From CAVQGM01 sp963712065 (GTDB lineage Bacteria > Actinomycetota > Acidimicrobiia > Acidimicrobiales > Acidimicrobilacustridaceae), in NCBI GenBank assembly GCA_963712065.1, contig CAVQGM010000001.1:1302001-1366000 (forward strand): 64,000 bases of DNA, written 5' to 3'. The notes below the pieces were generated by a model, which saw only the letters and a program-made list of their open reading frames with translations, was not told the origin of the DNA and did no database searches. The translations under genes and the position numbers were made by a program. Shown piece by piece: positions 42,819 through 50,443 of this stretch (the stretch's first letter is position 1; each line of letters starts with the position of its first letter).

Positions 42819-43666
42819 GGAAGTCCTTCCCCGCCAGCGACCTGGCCCGCGACGAGCGCTTCGTCCGGGTCGAGCTGTTCACCCAGGCATCCGACCCGCG
42901 CTCGATCGCCAACCGCACGGACGGGCGCAAGGGTCCCGAGAAGCTGACGCCCAAGCTGCACGAGGCTCCCGACCGCGCCCGGGGCCTGATGCACGGCATC
43001 TTCACCGGTGAGATCCAGGCTCTCGAGGGCGCCGGCCGCACCTGCTGGGACTTCGAGGTCCGGCAGGGCAAGGACGGCGACGAGACCGACGTGCCGTTCG
43101 AGCTCAAGCTCGACATGGCCCGCCAGTGCTGGGACGAGGCCCGCCACTGCGAGATCTCGGTGAAGCTCGGCGACCACATGGGCACCGAGATCGGCGAGTT
43201 CTCCGAGGCCGTGTTCCTGTACGAGGCGGCCTGCTCGCCCGATCCGGTGCTGCGCCTCACCGGGGTGAACCGCGCCCTCGAGGGGCTGGCCATCGACGTG
43301 TTCAACACGATGCGCGAGTTCGGCGACGTCTCCGGCGACCCGGTGCTCGAGTTCTGCGAGGACTGGATGCTCGCCGACGAGGTGACCCACGTGAAGATGG
43401 GCTCCGACTGGCTACGGCGCCTCACCGAGAACGACCCGGAGCGGCGGGCCCGAGCCCTCGAGTTCCAGCGCACCGTCGACAAGCTCTTCTCCCTCGGCGG
43501 GTTCCGCGGCGACGAGGACGACAGCCCGATCCGCTTGGCCCGACGCTTCCGCGAGCTCGCCGGCTTCGACGACGCCGAGATCGACGAGATCGCCGGGCTC
43601 TCCGCCGAGGCCCGCCACGCGTTCATCGAACAGCAGCAGGCCGCCGAGGCCGCGGTCAGCGGCTGA
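42815..43666 (+). CDS. Ferritin-like diiron carboxylate protein B
   Basis: A 283-aa helical protein with the full set of diiron ligands: E66/E71 in helix 1 (GEIQALEGAGR), E108-x2-H111 (DEARH), E156 (RALEGLAID) and E189-x2-H192 (DEVTH). This is the E, ExxH, E, ExxH pattern of ferritin-like oxygenases and oxidases; the DEARH helix recalls DUF455 and PaaA-type proteins. GAGGAGG lies 7 bases before the ATG, which overlaps the stop of gene A. No signal peptide. Substrate and reaction unknown; O2-dependent chemistry is an inference from ligands. Confidence 0.72.
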   Translation: MRKSFPASDLARDERFVRVELFTQASDPRSIANRTDGRKGPEKLTPKLHEAPDRARGLMHGIFTGEIQALEGAGRTCWDFEVRQGKDGDETDVPFELKLDMARQCWDEARHCEISVKLGDHMGTEIGEFSEAVFLYEAACSPDPVLRLTGVNRALEGLAIDVFNTMREFGDVSGDPVLEFCEDWMLADEVTHVKMGSDWLRRLTENDPERRARALEFQRTVDKLFSLGGFRGDEDDSPIRLARRFRELAGFDDAEIDEIAGLSAEARHAFIEQQQAAEAAVSG

Positions 43667-43668
43667 CC

Positions 43669-44223
43669 GTGGCGACGGTCCACGTCACGCCCGAGACGTT
43701 CACCTACGTCGAGTTCGACGCCGTCGTCATCGCCGAGGCGGTCGGGCGCATCGCCGATGCCGTCGGCCTGCCCGACACCCTCGACATCGAGGTGGCGGTC
43801 GACGAGTCGGTGCCGCTCCTCAGGGCCAGGGTGGTGGGCCTCGATCCCGTGGTGCTCGACATCGAGGGCGGCGCCCTCGAGGATCTCAGGCGGCCCCGTC
43901 GGTACGACCCGGAGGGTGCCGACGCGGTGCTCACCCGGCTCCTCCTCGAGGTCGGGGACCGGCTCGACCCCGCGTTCGGCGCGCCGGCGGTCGACGAGGC
44001 GCTGTCCCTCGAGCAGCGCGCCGCCTGGGACGTGTGGTGCGCCGGCCGGGCCGAGCGGCTCGGCCAGCGGCCGCAGCAGCAGCGGTGGCGCTACGCGTTC
44101 CGCACCCGCCACGGGTTCAGCGACGTCGCCGACCAGGCCTTCGACCGGTTGTGGCGGGGCGACGTGTCCACGTGGGACGACCTGCAGGCCGTCTCGGTGG
44201 CGGCCCGGGCCGTCGTCGCCTGA
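43669..44223 (+). CDS. Hypothetical protein C of the ferritin-like operon
   Basis: Unrecognised 184-aa soluble protein, 2 bases after gene B. The first half is a predicted beta-alpha unit (VHVTPETFTYVEFDAVVIAEAV, split as strand then helix) with the segment GLDPVVLDIEGGALEDLRRPRRYD. The second half is helical and rich in Arg and Trp (RWRYAFRTRHGFSDVADQAFDRLW). There are no metal motifs or membrane segments. Its fixed place behind the diiron protein suggests an accessory or regulatory role. GTG start with no strong ribosome site, so likely coupled. Confidence 0.65.
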   Translation: MATVHVTPETFTYVEFDAVVIAEAVGRIADAVGLPDTLDIEVAVDESVPLLRARVVGLDPVVLDIEGGALEDLRRPRRYDPEGADAVLTRLLLEVGDRLDPAFGAPAVDEALSLEQRAAWDVWCAGRAERLGQRPQQQRWRYAFRTRHGFSDVADQAFDRLWRGDVSTWDDLQAVSVAARAVVA

Positions 44224-44254
44224 GCCGGCACGGGGGGCCGTGCGCCTCCGATCG

Positions 44255-44569
44255 TCAGTGGAGATCGTGGGCCGAGATCGGATCGAGCAGATCGATGAGC
44301 GGGGGGCCGGTGAGCAGCCCTCGGCAGGCCTCGGCCAGCTCCACCATGTCCGGGGAGTCGAAGTGGGTGGCCTGGGCATCCGCCGAGTCCCACTTCTCCA
44401 CCACGACGAAGCGCCCGGGGTGGGTCACGGAGGCGGCCAGGTCGATGTTGCGGCAGCCGTCGTGGCCTCGGCTGACCACGACGTAGCGGGCGAGCAACGG
44501 CGCCAGGCGGGCCGGCTCGGCGGCGTCGAACACCATCGTGACCAGGGTGAGATCGGGTTCGTCGGGCAT
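44255..44569 (-). CDS. Antibiotic biosynthesis monooxygenase (ABM) domain protein
   Basis: A 104-aa single ABM/quinol-monooxygenase-type ferredoxin-like domain. It has CRNIDLAASVTHPGRFVVVEKWDS with the family's EKW and a following HFDSPDM. Members act on quinones or as heme-degrading or dimeric accessory enzymes. A minus-strand TACCAT and a CTGGAG ribosome site precede the ATG at 44569. It converges on the ferritin-like operon. Confidence 0.8.
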   Translation of the reverse strand: MPDEPDLTLVTMVFDAAEPARLAPLLARYVVVSRGHDGCRNIDLAASVTHPGRFVVVEKWDSADAQATHFDSPDMVELAEACRGLLTGPPLIDLLDPISAHDLH

Positions 44570-44801
44570 CTCCAGCCTCAGCCGTCGGCGAGTGCGGCCG
44601 ATGGTAGCAACGGGCCTCGCGACGATCGCCGGACGAGGAGGTGGGGCCTCTTGACCACGTCGGTATCGTAGGAGCAGCCCGAAACCCCCCCGTCACTTGG
44701 TCTTTCCCATCCCGGAACCCGACGGCACGGCCGAGGCCACATCCGCGTCGACGACCCACGAGGGTCCGTCACTCCCCCCACCCCGAACGAAGAGGTGCAC
44801 G

Positions 44802-45737
44802 TTGCCCAAAGAGCGCGTCGAACGCGACGAGGAAGACCTCGTCCGGCTCTACCTCACCGACATCGGGCAGTACCCGCTCCTCACCAAGGACGACGAGGTC
44901 CGGCTGGCACAGGCGATCGAAGGGGGCATCGCCGCCCGCACCGAGGTCGAGACGGCCAGCGGGCTGACGCCGGCCCGCAAGCGCGAGCTGCGCAGGGCCA
45001 TCCGCGCCGGCGAGGACGCCGAGCGCACGTTCGTGCAGTCCAACCTGCGCCTCGTGGTGTCGATCGCCAAGAAGTACCAGGCCTCGGGTCTTCCCCTGCT
45101 CGACCTCATCCAGGAGGGCAACCTCGGCCTGATGCACGCCGTCGAGAAGTTCGACTGGCGCAAGGGCTTCAAGTTCTCGACCTATGCCACGTGGTGGATC
45201 CGACAGGCCATCACCCGGGGCATCGCCAACACGGGCCGCACCATCCGGCTCCCCGTCCATGCCGGCGACACCCTCGCCCGGCTGCAGAAGGCCCGGGCCC
45301 GGCTCGAGCTGAAGCTCGGCCGACCGGCCACCCTCGCCGAGTTGTCGGCCGAGGTGGAGATGCCCGAGGACAAGGTCACCGAGGCGCTCCGGTTCGCGGC
45401 CGAGCCGCTCTCGCTCTCCGAGCCCCTGCGCGAGGACGGCGACGCCGAGCTCGGCGACGTGGTCGAGGACCGCTCGGCCGAGTCGCCGTTCGAGGTGGCC
45501 GCCACCGCGCTCCTCCCGGAGGAGATCGCCCGGCTGCTGAGCCCGCTCGACGAGCGCGAGCGCGAGATCCTGAAGCTGCGCTTCGGGCTCGACCGCGGTG
45601 AGCCCCGCACCCTCGAAGAGGTGGGCGAGCACTTCAACCTCACCCGTGAGCGCATCCGTCAGATCGAGGCCCGGGCCATGTCGAAGCTCCGCCACCCCTC
45701 GAGCGACACCGGCGCCCGCGACCTCCTCGCCGTCTGA
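44802..45737 (+). CDS. Primary-like RNA polymerase sigma factor (sigma-70 group 1/2)
   Basis: A 311-aa sigma factor without region 1.1. Region 1.2 LVRLYLTDIGQYPLLTKDDE; region 2 NLRLVVSIAKKY, GLMHAVEKFDWRKGFKFSTY and ATWWIRQAITRGIAN (core binding and -10 recognition); region 3; region 4 EVGEHFNLTRERIRQIEARA (-35 helix-turn-helix). I choose TTG 44802, 7 bases after AGAGG; the frame is open to 44697. The short N-terminus suggests a HrdB/SigB-type group 2 factor, but it could be the sole primary sigma. It stands alone between the ABM gene and the Tad locus. Confidence 0.93.
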   Translation: MPKERVERDEEDLVRLYLTDIGQYPLLTKDDEVRLAQAIEGGIAARTEVETASGLTPARKRELRRAIRAGEDAERTFVQSNLRLVVSIAKKYQASGLPLLDLIQEGNLGLMHAVEKFDWRKGFKFSTYATWWIRQAITRGIANTGRTIRLPVHAGDTLARLQKARARLELKLGRPATLAELSAEVEMPEDKVTEALRFAAEPLSLSEPLREDGDAELGDVVEDRSAESPFEVAATALLPEEIARLLSPLDEREREILKLRFGLDRGEPRTLEEVGEHFNLTRERIRQIEARAMSKLRHPSSDTGARDLLAV

Positions 45738-45861
45738 TCGGGTCCCCGTGCTCCCGTTCGCGGGCTCTCACGTTGGTCCGTCGAGCGTGAGCCGTTTGCG
45801 GCATTTCCCGGGAGGGCAGGGCGCCGGGCCTGGATAGAGCGGCCCAGCGTCGAGACCCGCC

Positions 45862-45890
45862 CTGGACGGACGAGCACAGCGACGTATCAT
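45862..45890 (+). promoter_or_regulatory. Promoter of the tadE-tadG operon
   Basis: CTGGAC (45862-45867), 17 bases, TATCAT (45885-45890). Transcription would start near 45897, giving a leader of about 60 bases that contains the structured element at 45918-45973. Confidence 0.45.
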
Positions 45891-45917
45891 GGCGGGAGGT
45901 CCACGGTCGGTGGTACC

Positions 45918-45973
45918 GGGGCACATGGTCGAATCGGTAGCTACGCGGGAAGCGTGCCGTGCCTATGTGCTCC
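45918..45973 (+). promoter_or_regulatory. Structured leader RNA enclosing the tadE ribosome site
   Basis: Bases 45918-45926 (GGGGCACAT) can pair with 45965-45973 over 9 bp (one G-U). Inside, ACGC/GCGT closes a small hairpin whose loop is GGGAA, the likely Shine-Dalgarno of the GTG at 45959. Folding would hide the start codon and present or trap the ribosome site. It is not a tRNA (no T-arm), and I do not recognise a known riboswitch. Confidence 0.4.
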
Positions 45974-46549
45974 GTCAGAACGCACCATCCAGCCACCGGT
46001 GGCGTGGCGTCTCGACGCCACCGGGGTGACGACGGGGCGGCGCTCGTCGAGTTCGCGCTGGTCTTCCCCATCCTGTTCGCGCTCGTCCTCGGGATGGTCA
46101 GCGCCGGCCTGGCGTGGAACCAGAAGCTGCAGCTCACCCACGGCGCCCGCGAAGGCGCCCGCTACGGCGCCATCGTCGCTCCCTCCCAGACCTTCACCAA
46201 CGGGCAGACCTGGGGCCGCAACGTCGTCGACGTGATGATCGAGCGGGCCGGTTCGGACCTCGAGGAGGAGGGCGCCGTCGCCTGCATCTCCCTGGTCCGC
46301 AACAGCCCCGGCACCGTCTACAGCAACAGCCACGTGGCCAAGGCGACCCGGACGTCGACGGGCTGGACCTACGACAACAACGGCGGTGCACCGTGCATCG
46401 CCGGCCAGACCTACCCGACGTCGAGCACCGACGTCGGGCTGCGGGTCCAGGCGACCCTTTCTCGGCCGAGCCAGTTCGAGACCCTCTTCTTCACCCGTGA
46501 CCTCGACCTCACCGCCGAGGCCACGGCCAAGTCGGAGGCGTCCTCGTGA
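45959..46549 (+). CDS. TadE-like pilus assembly protein
   Basis: A 196-aa pseudopilin-like protein of the Tad system. The motif GAALVEFALVFPILFALVLG begins a single N-terminal membrane helix and is followed by HGAREGARYGA, both diagnostic of TadE/TadE-like proteins. The extracytoplasmic part has two Cys (VACISLV and APCIAG). The start is uncertain: GTG 45959 has GGGAAG 6 bases upstream; ATG 45965 and GTG 46004 are alternatives. Its stop overlaps the next gene as GTGA. Confidence 0.82.
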   Translation: MPMCSVRTHHPATGGVASRRHRGDDGAALVEFALVFPILFALVLGMVSAGLAWNQKLQLTHGAREGARYGAIVAPSQTFTNGQTWGRNVVDVMIERAGSDLEEEGAVACISLVRNSPGTVYSNSHVAKATRTSTGWTYDNNGGAPCIAGQTYPTSSTDVGLRVQATLSRPSQFETLFFTRDLDLTAEATAKSEASS

Positions 46550-48564
46550 CCCGCCCCCGGCGTCTCGGTGCAGCCGGGCAACGGGAACGGGAGCGGGGTG
46601 CGATCCTTGTCATCTTCGCGCTCGTGCTCGTCGCCCTGATCGTCATCGCCGCCCTGGTCGTCGACCTGGGCATGGCGCGCGAGACGCGCCGCGAGGCACA
46701 GTCGGATGCCGACCTGTCGGCCCTGGCCGCCGGCTGGTACCTCGCCGGCAACGGCAGCGCCTCCTACGCCCCGAACCCGCGGGCCGCGTGCGAGGCCGCC
46801 CTGAACTCGGTCGCCACCAACATCAACGATTGGCCGACCGGTGCCAGCCTGCCGTGCTCGGGCTTCCCCGCCTCGTCGGCGACCTGCACGGACACGACGA
46901 CGCCCATCACCGCGACCTCGGTGAACGCAAGTCCCTACGTGCTGACCGTGTCGTGGCCGGTTCCGGACTCGGGGATCACGCGGACCGAGTTCGTCGGGAG
47001 CCAGGGGGTCGTCGACGGCAGCCCGTGTGAGCGCATGAGCGTCGAGCTGCGACGCAAGGACCCGGCCTTCTTCGCCGGGGTCCTCGGACGCGACGGAGAG
47101 ACGATCCAGGCTCGGGCCGTGGTGCGGGTCGATCCCCAGGAGGGTGCGGAGGGCGTGCCCGCGCTGTTGTTGACCGAACGGACGCGGTGCGGGACCCTGC
47201 AGACGTCGGGCGGTGGCAGCACCGCGGCCGGCGTCCACGTCCTGGCCAGCGGTCCGCAGTTCGGCTACGTGCACTCCGACTCGCAGGGCAGCGGCGGCCC
47301 CGACCCGTGCACGACCAACAACAACGCGGGCGGCTACACCGCGTACGGCACCGCGCTGCCGTCGAGCGGGGGTCCCTCGATCCGCGTCGACGGGGTGGGG
47401 TCGGGCACCGACGCCCAGTCCGGGCGCATCGGGCTCCACTCGGTGGCTGCGGGGGGGCGAGGTGGGTACTGGTTCGCTCCCGGCTGCAACTGGGTCGACC
47501 AGGCGAACAACACCGGCTGCAACACCTCGGGTCTCAGTGTGGCACCGAGTCCCGCCGGCATCGTCAGCCGTCGCCCCGCGGACACGAAGTACGGCGACCG
47601 CGTCGAAGCCCTGTACGTCGCGGCGCGAAGTCAGGCGTTCACCGGCGCCGGGTTCGCCAGCGTGAGCACGAACTGCAATCCGTCGAACGGGACGGTCTTC
47701 CCGAACAACGTGTACCTGGACTGCGCGGACTTCAGCGTGGGCAACGGTCGAACGGTCACCTTCAACGGCTCGACCGTCGCGTTCAGCGGCAAGGTCAGCG
47801 TGGCCGGGTCCCTCCAGATGCCCAACGCCCGGTCGGTGAGCATCGCCGGCTGCAAGGGCGGGAACAACAGCTGCTCGTCGCTGTCGGTCAGCGGCTCGCT
47901 CGTCGTCAACGGGGCCTCGGGCCCGACGACCTGCCTCGCCGATCGACCGCCCGGCATCGCCGACGGGCGGTTCGCCAGCATGGCGGTGTTCGGCGGCGCG
48001 TTCAGCATCGACCCCAACGCCCAGGTGAAGCTGTGCCAGACCTCGGTCTTCCTGATGTACGGCAGCGGCTCGAACAGCCAGCTGCCGCCACCCAGCTTCG
48101 CCCCGGTGCAGATCACCAGCGGCGCGCCCAACTGCTCGACGAACAAGCCGTGCCCCGCGGTCTCGGCGCCGGGTGACCTGCCCGGCGGTTTCGCTGGCCG
48201 TCCGCCACTGCTCACCATGGGAAACGCACAATCGGTCAACTGGACCGCACCCAATCAGGGATCGGGTGGACCTTCCGACGCCTCCCCCCTCGAGGACCTC
48301 GCGTTGTGGACCGAGGCGATCGGCACGACCAGCAGTGATCGCTGCACGATGAGCGGTCAGTCGTCGTCGATCGTCTCCGGGGTCTTCTTCCACCCGAACT
48401 GCGACTTCACGTTCACGGGGCAAGGGGACAACAGCAACGAGTTCAACGCCCAGTTCTTCGGACGGACCCTGAACGTGAGCGGTCAGGGCGTCCTGCGGCT
48501 GCGGCCGAACCCGCAGGACTCGATCCTCGTGCCGTTGGCCGGGATCGCCCGCCTCATCCGCTGA
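46546..48564 (+). CDS. TadG-like Flp pilus-associated protein
   Basis: A 672-aa secreted or membrane-tethered protein. The N-terminus GAILVIFALVLVALIVIAALVVDLG followed by ADLSALAAGWYLA is the TadG-like N-terminal membrane segment (about residues 20-65). The rest is a low-charge, Ser/Gly/Asn-rich extracellular region with many Cys, including repeats resembling CNPSNG and CTTNNN, and a beta-helix-like stretch near residues 390-480. It lacks an obvious von Willebrand domain. Likely a surface or minor pilus component. Confidence 0.78.
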   Translation: MTRPRRLGAAGQRERERGAILVIFALVLVALIVIAALVVDLGMARETRREAQSDADLSALAAGWYLAGNGSASYAPNPRAACEAALNSVATNINDWPTGASLPCSGFPASSATCTDTTTPITATSVNASPYVLTVSWPVPDSGITRTEFVGSQGVVDGSPCERMSVELRRKDPAFFAGVLGRDGETIQARAVVRVDPQEGAEGVPALLLTERTRCGTLQTSGGGSTAAGVHVLASGPQFGYVHSDSQGSGGPDPCTTNNNAGGYTAYGTALPSSGGPSIRVDGVGSGTDAQSGRIGLHSVAAGGRGGYWFAPGCNWVDQANNTGCNTSGLSVAPSPAGIVSRRPADTKYGDRVEALYVAARSQAFTGAGFASVSTNCNPSNGTVFPNNVYLDCADFSVGNGRTVTFNGSTVAFSGKVSVAGSLQMPNARSVSIAGCKGGNNSCSSLSVSGSLVVNGASGPTTCLADRPPGIADGRFASMAVFGGAFSIDPNAQVKLCQTSVFLMYGSGSNSQLPPPSFAPVQITSGAPNCSTNKPCPAVSAPGDLPGGFAGRPPLLTMGNAQSVNWTAPNQGSGGPSDASPLEDLALWTEAIGTTSSDRCTMSGQSSSIVSGVFFHPNCDFTFTGQGDNSNEFNAQFFGRTLNVSGQGVLRLRPNPQDSILVPLAGIARLIR

Positions 48565-48583
48565 CCCGCGACGCCGCTCGAGG

Positions 48584-48679
48584 TGGCGGAGGTGGACGGG
48601 AATCGAACCCGCCGTCATGGGATCACCACGACCACCCGCTTTGAAGGCGGGGGAGCCCACCAGGTGCTCGGACACCTCC
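48584..48679 (-). tRNA. selC: tRNA-Sec (anticodon TCA)
   Basis: On the minus strand the 96-base sequence begins GGAGGTGTCCGAGC and ends with an encoded CCA. The acceptor stem is GGAGGTG/CACCTCC, the D stem GAGC/GCTC is followed by an anticodon stem CCCGC/GCGGG around loop CTTCAAA (anticodon TCA, reads UGA). There is a very long variable arm and a T-arm CGGG-TTCGATT-CCCG. Length, long variable arm and TCA anticodon are diagnostic of selenocysteine tRNA. No selA, selB or selD gene is in the window. Confidence 0.95.
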
Positions 48680-48747
48680 GAGCGGGAACCTAGTCGGTTC
48701 GGACGGGTCCGGAGCCGGGGCGGCGCGGAGCACGTAAGGTGAGCGGC

Positions 48748-48822
48748 ATGAAGAAGCTCATCGTCCTCATCATCGTGGTCGCCCTCGCCGCTCTCGCAGT
48801 GAAGAAGCTCCAGGACGCCTGA
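48748..48822 (+). CDS. 24-aa membrane microprotein (DLW-39-like N-terminus)
   Basis: MKKLIVLIIVVALAALAVKK followed by LQDA: a Lys-Lys start, one hydrophobic helix and a basic end. It resembles the first part of the actinobacterial DLW-39 microprotein family but lacks the C-terminal DLW motif. AAGGTGA lies about 6 bases before the ATG, and TAAGGT (48735-48740) is 7 bases before it, so either a ribosome site or a leaderless start is available. Its 3' end overlaps the convergent HAD gene by 53 bases. Confidence 0.6.
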   Translation: MKKLIVLIIVVALAALAVKKLQDA

Positions 48823-49654
48823 GGCCCTCGACGCGCCGCCGCACCTGCTCCCAGTTCGACGGTGGGGGCGCTGGTGCCCGACGTCGCCACCAGACGAGGC
48901 CGGCGGCCGACACCGCGACGACGGCCGCGGCGCCGGCCACGATGCCGGTGGTGCGGGGCGGCGGCATCGCCACCCGTTCCCGCAACGGGACGCCGGTGCG
49001 GAAGATGCGCACCTCCCACTCGTTGCGCCGAGCGACCCGGCCCAGCTCGCGGTCGGGGTTGACCACGACCGGGTGGCCGACCGCCTCGAGCATGGGCAGG
49101 TCGGTGATGGAGTCGGAGTACGCGTACGACGCGCCGAGGTCGATGCCGTCCCGCTCGGCGACGTCCCGCATGGCCTCCGCCTTGAAGGGGCCGTAGGAGT
49201 AGAAGTCGACCTCCCCCGTGTAGCGGCCCTCGTCGTCGATGCGGGCGCGGGTGGCGATCGCCTCGTCCACGCCGAGGTACCCGGCCAGTGGTGCGACGAT
49301 CTCGACGGGCGAGGCCGAGACGATGAAGACCTTGCGGCCGGCTTCCCGATGCTCGCGGATGAGCTCGAGCGCCTCCTCGTAGACGATCGGCTCGATCACG
49401 TCGGTCAGTGACTCGGCGACCAGGGTGCTGATGCGCGTCTGGTCCCAGCCTCGGGTGATCCGCAGGGCGGACTCGCGGAACTTCCGCATCCGCTCCTCGT
49501 CGGCGCCCAGGTAGTGGAAGACCATCTGGCTCCACAGCGCACGCGCCATGAGCGGGCGGCTGATGAACCCGGCGTCGAGCAGTGGACGACCGAACGCCAC
49601 CATCGACGCTTTGGCGATGACGGTCTTGTCGAGATCGAAGAAGGCCGCCTCCAT
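48770..49654 (-). CDS. HAD-IB family hydrolase
   Basis: A 294-aa phosphoserine-phosphatase-like HAD hydrolase. Motif I FFDLDKTVIAKAS at the start, motif II VSASPVEI near residue 118, motif IV YSDSITDLPML near residue 190, then a C-terminal hydrophobic span (VAGAAAVVAVSAAGLVWW) and a basic tail that would anchor it to the membrane. Such genes commonly precede the actinobacterial ssd-tad cluster. TATGCT (49664-49669) is 9 bases before the ATG. The 3' end overlaps the 24-aa ORF on the other strand. Confidence 0.88.
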   Translation of the reverse strand: MEAAFFDLDKTVIAKASMVAFGRPLLDAGFISRPLMARALWSQMVFHYLGADEERMRKFRESALRITRGWDQTRISTLVAESLTDVIEPIVYEEALELIREHREAGRKVFIVSASPVEIVAPLAGYLGVDEAIATRARIDDEGRYTGEVDFYSYGPFKAEAMRDVAERDGIDLGASYAYSDSITDLPMLEAVGHPVVVNPDRELGRVARRNEWEVRIFRTGVPLRERVAMPPPRTTGIVAGAAAVVAVSAAGLVWWRRRAPAPPPSNWEQVRRRVEGLRRPGASSLRERRGRPR

Positions 49655-49719
49655 GCGGGCCCGAGCATACGGTCCGCCGGCTGACCGATCGGCCCTTGTC
49701 CCGGGGTCGCCGCAGGCCC

Positions 49720-49725
49720 TAGCGT
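49720..49725 (+). promoter_or_regulatory. Possible -10 element of the ssd-tad operon
   Basis: TAGCGT at 49720-49725 is the best -10 in the 117-base gap before ssd. It would give a leader of about 40 bases including the GGGAGG ribosome site. No clear -35. Confidence 0.35.
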
Positions 49726-49771
49726 GGGGCCACTTCCCCGGGTTCGCCCGACGTCCCCGTGGGAGGTCCCC

Positions 49772-50443
49772 GTGCTCGTCGCCCTGTGGTCCGCCAAAGG
49801 CGGTGCCGGTACGAGCGTCACCGCCGCTGCTCTCGCCCTGCTCCTCGCGCGCCGCCCCGGTGGCGCCCTCCTCGTCGACACCGCCGGCGACCTGCCGGCC
49901 GTGCTCGGCCTGCCCGAACCCGACGAGCCAGGGATCGCCGAATGGCTCGCCGCCGGGGCGGCCGTGCCCGCCGATGGGCTCGCCCGGCTCGAGCACCCGG
50001 TGATCGAGGGTCTCGCCCTCCTCCTCCGAGGCTCGGTGCCCCTCGGTGCCCCCGAGCGGGCCGAGGTGCTGGCGTCGCTGCTCGCCCGCGACCCGCGGGC
50101 CGTCGTCGTCGATGCCGGCTGCCTCGCCGATCCGTCGGACCGCGAGGCCGCCGCCGAGGTGCGCCGGGTCCTGGCTGCCACCGCCGTGCGCTCGCTGCTC
50201 GTGACCCGGCCCTGCTACCTGGCCCTGCGCCGCGCCGTCTCCCTCGGCCTGGCGCCGTCGGGACTCGTGGTCGTGGGGGAACCGGGTCGTGCCCTCGATG
50301 CCGACGACGTGGCCGCCGTGCTCGACGCCCCGGTCCTCGCCGAGGTCGGCGTCGACCCGGCGGTGGCCCGCGCCGTCGATGCCGGGCTCCTGGCCAGTCG
50401 GCTCCCGCGCCGCCTGGAGCGCGCACTCCGGCACGCCGCATGA
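49772..50443 (+). CDS. Septum-site-determining-protein-like / TadZ (CpaE-like) ATPase
   Basis: A 223-aa MinD/ParA-superfamily protein, the Ssd/TadZ type that localises the Tad apparatus. The deviant Walker A reads SAKGGAGTSVTAA: the usual C-terminal Lys of the loop is Thr, as in many TadZ proteins, so ATP hydrolysis may be weak. LLVDTAGDLPAVLG follows as the Walker-like Asp region. GTG 49772 is preceded by GGGAGG; a longer frame reaches 49724. ATGA overlap with tadA. First gene of a six-gene operon to 54010. Confidence 0.82.
   Translation: MLVALWSAKGGAGTSVTAAALALLLARRPGGALLVDTAGDLPAVLGLPEPDEPGIAEWLAAGAAVPADGLARLEHPVIEGLALLLRGSVPLGAPERAEVLASLLARDPRAVVVDAGCLADPSDREAAAEVRRVLAATAVRSLLVTRPCYLALRRAVSLGLAPSGLVVVGEPGRALDADDVAAVLDAPVLAEVGVDPAVARAVDAGLLASRLPRRLERALRHAA

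Noticed and set aside
44651..44669. TTGACC with TATCGT as a sigma-factor gene promoter
   Set aside because: The two elements are only 7 bases apart, far too close for a -35/-10 pair.
45918..45973. tRNA-like segment (GGGGCACAT ... ATGTGCTCC with GGTCGAATC)
   Set aside because: It has an acceptor-like stem but no T-arm, no proper D-arm and no CCA, and it overlaps the tadE start. I keep it only as a structured leader.
45918..45990. A c-di-GMP (GEMM) riboswitch upstream of the pilus genes
   Set aside because: The conserved GEMM cores (GCACAGGGCAAACC and the tetraloop receptor) are not present.
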